DNA of 64,000 bases from Vespa crabro (taxonomy: Eukaryota > Arthropoda > Insecta > Hymenoptera > Vespidae), in NCBI RefSeq assembly GCF_910589235.1, contig NW_025813663.1, positions 248,001 through 312,000 on the forward strand. The letters run 5' to 3'. Every line of letters begins with the position of its first letter. Position 1 is the stretch's first letter. The translations under genes and the position numbers were made by a program. The notes beneath the pieces are model-generated. The model had not been told where the DNA came from, ran no database searches, and worked only from the letters and a program-made list of their open reading frames with translations. Shown one piece after another: positions 56,035-64,000 of the stretch.

Positions 56035-56947
56035 AAATTCGCGTATGTCGATTACGTTTTTCGACAATTATCATATGAAAACGCGTATTTAAACATAGTA
56101 AAAACGTTATATTCTTGTTATATTCTTTATTCTGCATCGATAGAATATAAAATCATTGAAATTGAACGAGATTTCAAGTTTTCGTTTTTCGACGATACGC
56201 GTATATGAGCGAAAAATCGTATATACGATATGAAAGAATGTTAAAAACTTTGATTCCAATATAAAATAGATGTTTGATCTTATGAAATGCAATGTTCTGA
56301 ATCGATTGGTAACATTTTTCTAACTGTGGCACAAGTATTATTAAAGATTTCACGATTTTATCTTCGCATATACCGAAATTCGCGTATGTCGATTACGTTT
56401 TTCGACAATTATCATATGAAAACGCGTATTTAAACATAGTAAAAACGTTATATTCTTGTTATATTCTTTATTCTGCATCGATAGAATATAAAATCATTGA
56501 AATTGAACGAGATTTCAAGTTTTCGTTTTTCGACGATACGCGTATATGAGCGAAAAATCGTATATACGATATGAAAGAATGTTAAAAACTTTGATTCCAA
56601 TATAAAATAGATGTTTGATCTTATGAAATGCAATGTTCTGAATCGATTGGTAACATTTTTCTAACTGTGGCACAAGTATTATTAAAGATTTCACGATTTT
56701 ATCTTCGCATATACCGAAATTCGCGTATGTCGATTACGTTTTTCGACAATTATCATATGAAAACGCGTATTTAAACATAGTAAAAACGTTATATTCTTGT
56801 TATATTCTTTATTCTGCATCGATAGAATATAAAATCATTGAAATTGAACGAGATTTCAAGTTTTCGTTTTTCGACGATACGCGTATATGAGCGAAAAATC
56901 GTATATACGATATGAAAGAATGTTAAAAACTTTGATTCCAATATAAA

Positions 56948-58050
56948 TTAGATGTTTGATCTTATGAAATGCAATGTTCTGAATCGATTGGTAACATTTT
57001 TCTAACTGTGGCACAAGTATTATTAAAGATTTCACGATTTTATCTTCGCATATAACGAAATTCGCGTATGTCGATTACGTTTTTCGACAATTATCATATG
57101 AAAACGCGTATTTAAACATAGTAAAAACGTTATATTCTTGTTATATTCTTTATTCTGCATCGATAGAATATAAAATCATTGAAATTGAACGAGATTTCAA
57201 GTTTTCGTTTTTCGACGATACGCGTATATGAGCGAAAAATCGTATATACGATATGAAAGAATGTTAAAAACTTTGATTCCAATATAAAATAGATGTTTGA
57301 TCTTATGAAATGCAATGTTCTGAATCAATTGGTAACATTTTTCTAACTGTGGCACAAGTATTATTAAAGATTTCACGATTTTATCTTCGCATATACCGAA
57401 ATTCGCGTATGTCGATTACGTTTTTCGACAATTATCATATGAAAACGCGTATTTAAACATAGTAAAAACGTTATATTCTTGTTATATTCTTTATTCTGCA
57501 TCGATAGAATATAAAATCATTGAAATTGAACGAGATTTCAAGTTTTCGTTTTTCGACGATACGCGTATATGAGCGAAAAATCGTATATACGATATGAAAG
57601 AATGTTAAAAACTTTGATTCCAATATAAAATAGAAGTTTGATCTTATGAAATGCAATGTTCTGTATCGATTGGTAACATTTTTCTAACTGTGGCACAAGT
57701 ATTATTAAAGATTTCACGATTTTATCTTCGCATATACCGAAATTCGCGTATGTCGATTACGTTTTTCGACAATTATCATATGAAAACGCGTATTTAAACA
57801 TAGTAAAAACGTTATATTCTTGTTATATTCTTTATTCTGCATCGATAGAATATAAAATCATTGAAATTGAACGAGATTTCAAGTTTTCGTTTTTCGACGA
57901 TACGCGTATATGAGCGAAAAATCGTATATACGATATGAAAGAATGTTAAAAACTTTGATTCCAATATAAAATAGATGTTTGATCTTATGAAATGCAATGT
58001 TCTGAATCGATTGGTAACATTTTTCTAACTGTGGCACAAGTATTATTAAA
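56948..58050 (+). repeat. Junction zone with a two-monomer (682-bp) gain
   Basis: Markers t 56948 (aaattag) and a 57055 (ataacg) match 51151 and 51258 at a step of 5797 bp, whereas the next marker, c 58051, matches 51572 at 6479 bp. The right copy is therefore 682 bp longer between 57055 and 58051. The extra material is two satellite monomers with changes of their own: caattgg at 57327, tagaagtt near 57634 and ctgtatcg near 57664. The exact insertion point cannot be fixed within the repeats. Confidence 0.78.
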
Positions 58051-61000
58051 CATTTCACGATTTTATCTTCGCATATACCGAAATTCGCGTATGTCGATTA
58101 CGTTTTTCGACAATTATCATATGAAAACGCGTATTTAAACATAGTAAAAACGTTATATTCTTGTTATATTCTTTATTCTGCATCGATAGAATATAAAATC
58201 ATTGAAATTGAACGAGATTTCAAGTTTTCGTTTTTCGACGATACGCGTATATGAGCGAAAAATCGTATATACGATATGAAAGAATGTTAAAAACTTTGAT
58301 TCCAATATAAAATAGATGTTTTATCTTATGAAATGCAATGTTCTGAATCGATTGGTAACATTTTTCTAACTGTGGCACAGGTATTATTAAAGATTTCACG
58401 ATTTTATCTTCGCATATACCGAAATTCGCGTATGTCGATTACGTTTTTCGACAATTATCATATGAAAACGCGAATTTAAACATAGTAAAAACGTTATATT
58501 CTTGTTATATTCTTTATTCTGCATCGATAGAATATAAAATCATTGAAATTGAACGAGATTTCAAGTTTTCGTTTTTCGACGATACGCGTATATGAGCGAA
58601 AAATCGTATATACGATATGAAAGAATGTTAAAAACTTTGATTCCAATATAAAATAGATGTTTGATCTTATGAAATGCAATGTTCTGAATCGATTGGTAAC
58701 ATTTTTCTAACTGTGGCACAAGTATTATTAAAGATTTCACGATTTTATCTTCGCATATACCGAAATTCGCGTATGTCGATTACGTTTTTCGACAATTATC
58801 ATATGAAAACGCGTATTTAAACATAGTAAAAACGTTATATTCTTGTTATATTCATTATTCTGCATCGATAGAATATAAAATCATTGAAATTGAACGAGAT
58901 TTCAAGTTTTCGTTTTTCGACGATACGCGTCTATGAGCGAAAAATCGTATATACGATATGAAAGAATGTTAAAAACTTTGATTCCAATATAAAATAAATG
59001 TTTGATCTTATGAAATGCAATGTTCTGAATCAATTGGTAACATTTTTCTAACTGTGGCACAAGTATTATTAAAGATTTCACGATTTTATCTTCGCATATA
59101 CCGAAATTCGCGTATGTTGATTACGTTTTTCGACAATTATCATATGAAAACGCGTATTTAAACATAGTAAAAACGTTATATTCTTGTTATATTCTTTATT
59201 CTGCATCGATAGAATATAAAATCATTGAAATTGAACGAGATTTCAAGTTTTCGTTTTTCGACGATACGCGTATATGAGCGAAAAATCGTATATACGATAT
59301 GAAAGAATGTTAAAAACTTTGATTCCAATATAAAATAGATGTTTGATCTTATGAAATGCAATGTTCTGAATCGATTGGTAACATTTTTCTAACTGTGGCA
59401 CAAGTATTATTAAAGATTTCACGATTTTATCTTCGCATATACCGAAATTCGCGTATGTCGATTACGTTTTTCGACAATTATCATATGAAAACGCGTATTT
59501 AAACATAGTAAAAACGTTATATTCTTGTTATATTCTTTATTCTGCATCGATAGAATATAAAATCATTGAAATTGAACGAGATTTCAAGTTTTCGTTTTTC
59601 GACGATACGCGTATATGAGCGAAAAATCGTATATACGATATGAAAGAATGTTAAAAACTTTGATTCCAATATAAAATAGATGTTTGATCTTATGAAATGC
59701 AATGTTCTGAATCGATTGGTAACATTTTTCTAACTGTGGCACAAGTATTATAAAAGATTTCACGATTTTATCTTCGCATATACCGAAATTCGCGTATGTC
59801 GATTACGTTTTTCGACAATTATCATATGAAAACGCGTATTTAAATATAGTAAAAACGTTATATTCTTGTTATATTCTTTATTCTGCATCGATAGAATATA
59901 AAATCATTGAAATTGAACGAGATTTCAAGTTTTCGTTTTTCGACGATACGCGTATATGAGCGAAAAATCGTATATACGATATGAAAGAATGTTAAAAACT
60001 TTGATTCCGATATAAAATAGATGTTTGATCTTATGAAATGCAATGTTCTGAATCGATTGGTAACATTTTTCTAACTGTGGCACAAGTATTATTAAAGATT
60101 TCACGATTTTATCTTCGCATATACCGAAATTCGCGTATGTCGATTACGTTTTTCGACAATTATCATATGAAAACGCGTATTTAAACATAGTAAAAACGTT
60201 ATATTCTTGTTATATTCTTTATTCTGCATCGATAGAATATAAAATCATTGAAATTGAACGAGATTTCAAGTTTTCGTTTTTCGACGATACGCGTATATGA
60301 GCGAAAAATCGTATATACGATATGAAAGAATGTTAAAAACTTTGATTCCAATATAAAATAGATGTTTGATCTTATGAAATGCAATGTTCTGAATCGATTG
60401 GTAACATTTTTCTAACTGTGGCACAAGTATTATTAAAGATTTCACGATTTTATCTTCGCATATACCGAAATTCGCGTATGTCGATTACGTTTTTCGACAA
60501 TTATCATATGAAAACGCGTATTTAAACATAGTAAAAACGTTATATTCTTGTTATATTCTTTATTCTGCATCGATAGAATATAAAATCATTGAAATTGAAC
60601 GAGATTTCAAGTTTTCGTTTTTCGACGATACGCGTATATGAGCGAAAAATCGTATATACGATATGAAAGAATGTTAAAAACTTTGATTCCAATATAAAAT
60701 AGATGTTTGATCTTATGAAATGCAATGTTCTGAATCGATTGGTAACATTTTTCTAACTGTGGCACAAGTATTATTAAAGATTTCACGATTTTATCTTCGC
60801 ATATACCGAAATTCGCGTATGTCGATTACGTTTTTCGACAATTATCATATGAAAACGCGTATTTAAACATAGTAAAAACGTTATATTCTTGTTATATTCT
60901 TTATTCTGCATCGATAGAATATAAAATCATTGAAATTGAACGAGATTTCAAGTTTTCGTTTTTCGACGATACTCGTATATGAGCGAAAAATCGTATATAC

Positions 61001-62513
61001 GATATGAAAGAATGTTAAAAACTTTGATTCCAATATAAAATAGATGTTTGATCTTATGAAATGCAATGTTCTGAATCGATTGGTAACATTTTTCTAACTG
61101 TGGCACAAGTATTATTAAAGATTTCACGATTTTATCTTCGCATATACCGAAATTCGCTTATGTCGATTACGTTTTTCGACAATTATCATATGAAAACGCG
61201 TATTTAAACATAGTAAAAACGTTATATTCTTGTTATATTCTTTATTCTGCATCGATAGAATATAAAATCATTGAAATTGAACGAGATTTCAAGTTTTCGT
61301 TTTTCGACGATACGCGTATATGAGCGAAAAATCGTATATACGATATGAAAGAATGTTAAAAACTTTGATTCCAATATAAAATAGATGTTTGATCTTATGA
61401 AATGCAATGTTCTGAATCGATTGGTAACATTTTTCTAACTGTGGCACAAGTATTATTAAAGATTTCACGATTTTATCTTCGCATATACCGAAATTCGCGT
61501 ATGTCGATTACGTTTTTCGACAATTATCATATGAAAACGCGTATTTAAACATAGTAAAAACGTTATATTCTTGTTATATTCTTTATTCTGCATCGATAGA
61601 ATATAAAATCATTGAAATTGAACGAGATTTCAAGATTTCGTTTTTCGACGATACGCGTATATGAGCGAAAAATCGTATATACGATATGAAAGAATGTTAA
61701 AAACTTTGATTCCAATATAAAATAGATGTTTGATCTTATGAAATGCAATGTTCTGAATCGATTGGTAACATTTTTCTAACTGTGGCACAAGTATTATTAA
61801 AGATTTCACGATTTTATCTTCGCATATATCGAAATTCGCGTATGTCGATTACGTTTTTCGACAATTATCATATGAAAACGCGTATTTAAGCATAGTAAAA
61901 ACGTTATATTCTTGTTATATTCTTTATTCTGCATCGATAGAATATAAAATCATTGAAATTGAACGAGATTTCAAGTTTTCGTTTTTCGACGATACGCGTA
62001 TATGAGCGAAAAATCGTATATACGATATGAAAGAATGTTAAAAACTTTGATTCCAATATAAAATAGATGTTTGATCTTATGAAATGCAATGTTCTGAATC
62101 GATTGGTAACATTTTTCTAACTGTGGCACAAGTATTATTAAAGATTTCACGATTTTATCTTCGCATATACCGACATTCGCGTATGTCGATTACGTTTTTC
62201 GACAATTATCATATGAAAACGCGTATTTAAACATAGTAAAAACGTTATATTCTTGTTATATTCTTTATTCTGCATCGATAGAATATAAAATCATTGAAAT
62301 TGAACGAGATTTCAAGTTTTCGTTTTTCGACGATACGCGTATATGAGCGAAAAATCGTATATACGATATGAAAGAATGTTAAAAACTTTGATTCCAATAT
62401 AAAATAGATGTTTGATCTTATGAAATGCAATGTTCTGAATCAATTGGTAACATTTTTCTAACTGTGGCACAAGTATTATTAAAGATTTCACGATTTTATC
62501 TTCGCATATACCA
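58051..62513 (+). repeat. Large segmental duplication within the array, right copy
   Basis: Partner of the segment at 51572-56034, with matching bases at 58051, 58380, 58473, 58854, 58931, 58997, 59032, 59118, 59752, 60973, 61635, 61829, 61890, 62174, 62442 and 62513. Private changes noticed are 58322 (t, giving tttatc), 59845 (t, aaatatag), 60009 (g, ttccgata) and 61158 (t, cgctta). With four private changes in each copy over about 4463 bp, the two are about 99.8% identical by eye, a minimum count of differences. Unequal exchange displaced by 17 to 19 monomers is the simplest origin. Confidence 0.92.
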
Positions 62514-62913
62514 AAATTCGCGTATGTCGATTACGTTTTTCGACAATTATCATATGAAAACGCGTATTTAAACATAGTAAAAACGTTATATTCTTGTTAT
62601 ATTCTTTATTCTGCATCGATAGAATATAAAATCATTGAAATTGAACGAGATTTCAAGATTTCGTTTTTCGACGATACGCGTATATGAGCGAAAAATCGTA
62701 TATACGATATGAAAGAATGTTAAAAACTTTGATTCCAATATAAAATAGATGTTTGATCTTATGAAATGCAATGTTCTGAATCGATTGGTAACATTTTTCT
62801 AACTGTGGCACAAGTATTATTAAAGATTTCACGATTTTATCTTCGCATATATCGAAATTCGCGTATGTCGATTACGTTTTTCGACAATTATCATATGAAA
62901 ACGCGTATTTAAG
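61635..62913 (+). repeat. Three-monomer tandem duplication (1023 bp)
   Basis: Three linked markers of the right segmental copy are repeated 1023 bp later: caagattt (61635, 62658), atatcg (61829, 62852) and taagcat (61890, 62913). A fourth, caattgg, may follow (62442, 63465). The changes at 62174 and 62513 are not repeated at 63197 and 63536, so the duplicated tract ends before them or was overwritten. The left segmental copy has only one set (55156/55350/55411), so this event came after the 6479-bp duplication. Confidence 0.85.
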
Positions 62914-63734
62914 CATAGTAAAAACGTTATATTCTTGTTATATTCTTTATTCTGCATCGATAGAATATAAAATCATTGAAATTGAACGAGATTTCAAGTT
63001 TTCGTTTTTCGACGATACGCGTATATGAGCGAAAAATCGTATATACGATATGAAAGAATGTTAAAAACTTTGATTCCAATATAAAATAGATGTTTGATCT
63101 TATGAAATGCAATGTTCTGAATCGATTGGTAACATTTTTCTAACTGTGGCACAAGTATTATTAAAGATTTCACGATTTTATCTTCGCATATACCGAAATT
63201 CGCGTATGTCGATTACGTTTTTCGACAATTATCATATGAAAACGCGTATTTAAACATAGTAAAAACGTTATATTCTTGTTATATTCTTTATTCTGCATCG
63301 ATAGAATATAAAATCATTGAAATTGAACGAGATTTCAAGTTTTCGTTTTTCGACGATACGCGTATATGAGCGAAAAATCGTATATACGATATGAAAGAAT
63401 GTTAAAAACTTTGATTCCAATATAAAATAGATGTTTGATCTTATGAAATGCAATGTTCTGAATCAATTGGTAACATTTTTCTAACTGTGGCACAAGTATT
63501 ATTAAAGATTTCACGATTTTATCTTCGCATATAACGAAATTCGCGTATGTCGATTACGTTTTTCGACAATTATCATATGAAAACGCGTATTTAAACATAG
63601 TAAAAACGTTATATTCTTGTTATATTCTTTATTCTGCATCGATAGAATATAAAATCATTGAAATTGAACGAGATTTCAAGTTTTCGTTTTTCGACGATAC
63701 GCGTATATGAGCGAAAAATCGTATATACGATATG

Positions 63735-64000
63735 AAAGAATGTTAAAAACTTTGATTCCAATATAAAATAGATGTTTGATCTTATGAAATGCAATGTTCT
63801 GAATCGATTGGTAACATTTTTCTAACTGTGGCACAAGTATTATTAAAGATTTCACGATTTTATCTTCGCATATACCGAAATTCGCGTATGTCGATTACGT
63901 TTTTCGACAATTATCATATGAAAACGCATATTTAAACATAGTAAAAACGTTATATTCTTGTTATATTCTTTATTCTGCATCGATAGAATATAAAATCATT
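63735..64000 (+). repeat. Partial monomer cut by the window edge
   Basis: The last 266 bases match the first 266 positions of the monomer, ending within the ataaaatcatt stretch. A substitution, cgcatattt for cgcgtattt near 63929, removes one CpG. The array evidently continues beyond the right edge, just as base 1 begins in mid-array on the left. Confidence 0.97.

Larger units (their letters stand above)
1..64000 (+). repeat. 341-bp satellite DNA array filling the window
   Basis: Every stretch read aligns with the first 341 bases, head to tail and in one orientation. Monomer starts fall at 1+341k up to 18074, then shift by 11 bp after each of three short monomers (18074, 23178, 25554), then continue at 25884+341k to the right edge. 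This gives 187 complete copies and one partial copy. Copies differ by a few point substitutions, mostly none to three per monomer by eye. No inserted element, inverted monomer or unrelated sequence was seen, and both window ends lie inside the repeat. Arrays of this kind are known at centromeres, pericentromeres and subtelomeres of eukaryotes; which of these applies here is inference. I do not recognise the family or species. An assembly artefact is unlikely because copies carry private and nested shared variants. Confidence 0.99.

Noticed and set aside
1..64000. CRISPR array
   Set aside because: Repeats are contiguous 341-bp units without unique spacers, and there are no cas genes.
1..64000. 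Telomeric or transposon sequence within the array
   Set aside because: No TTAGG/TTAGGG-type runs, terminal repeats, target-site duplications or reverse-transcriptase or transposase frames were seen.
1..64000. Assembly artefact made by collapsing or copying one monomer
   Set aside because: Private substitutions, nested shared variants and exact block offsets of 3, 4, 5, 7, 8, 17 and 19 monomers form a coherent history. Misassembly of individual large duplications, such as the 6479-bp one, cannot be excluded without reads.

Overview
The whole 64-kb window is one uninterrupted, head-to-tail satellite DNA array. The monomer is 341 bp, AT-rich (about 71% A+T in the first copy) and always in the same orientation. 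In the phase beginning at base 1 there are 187 complete monomers plus a 266-base partial copy at the right edge (63735-64000). Of the 187, 184 are 341 bp long and three (18074-18403, 23178-23507, 25554-25883) are 330 bp, each having lost one unit of an 11-bp internal tandem repeat. No non-satellite base was found, so neither array boundary is present. I see no genes, RNA genes, transposons or CRISPRs. The 61-codon open frame that recurs on the minus strand of nearly every monomer is a by-product of the repeat: ten copies carry in-frame stops, others lose the start or shift frame, and 341 is not a multiple of three.

A 341-bp satellite in an array this long points to a eukaryotic chromosome, most likely (peri)centromeric or subtelomeric heterochromatin. 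The monomer has 22 CpGs where about 7 are expected (observed/expected about 3.1). This argues against long-term germline CpG methylation of the array and fits an invertebrate such as an insect; high CpG is known in several Hymenoptera. I do not recognise the satellite and cannot name the species.

Inside the monomer (positions in copy 1) there are: A/T tracts whose centres fall mostly at multiples of about 10.5 bp; a CpG-rich block of short inverted repeats at 131-174; two tandem copies of an 11-mer at 215-236; and a compound dyad at 292-338 that holds a 10-bp and a 14-bp perfect palindrome. 341 bp is close to twice 170 bp, a plausible dinucleosome unit.

Layout from shared diagnostic substitutions: 1-20.5 kb is a largely homogeneous field with sparse variant haplotypes, including a pair of markers repeated 17 monomers apart, a pair repeated 19 monomers apart, and a pocket of divergent monomers at 5116-5797. 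20.5-26.7 kb has a higher-order repeat of 2717 bp (seven 341-bp monomers plus one 330-bp monomer). 28.3-32.1 kb has an eight-monomer 2728-bp unit. 33.4-37.0 kb has a five-monomer 1705-bp unit. 38.1-40.5 kb has a second, unrelated 1705-bp tandem duplication. 44.4-50.4 kb contains a spreading three-base haplotype repeated at 8-, 4- and 3-monomer steps, with a 7-monomer 2387-bp unit. 51.6-62.5 kb holds the largest duplication, two copies offset by exactly 6479 bp (19 monomers) that match at 17 diagnostic bases over about 4.46 kb. 61.6-62.9 kb carries a recent three-monomer (1023-bp) tandem duplication. The array is thus a record of whole-monomer unequal exchange at many scales, with almost no other length change.
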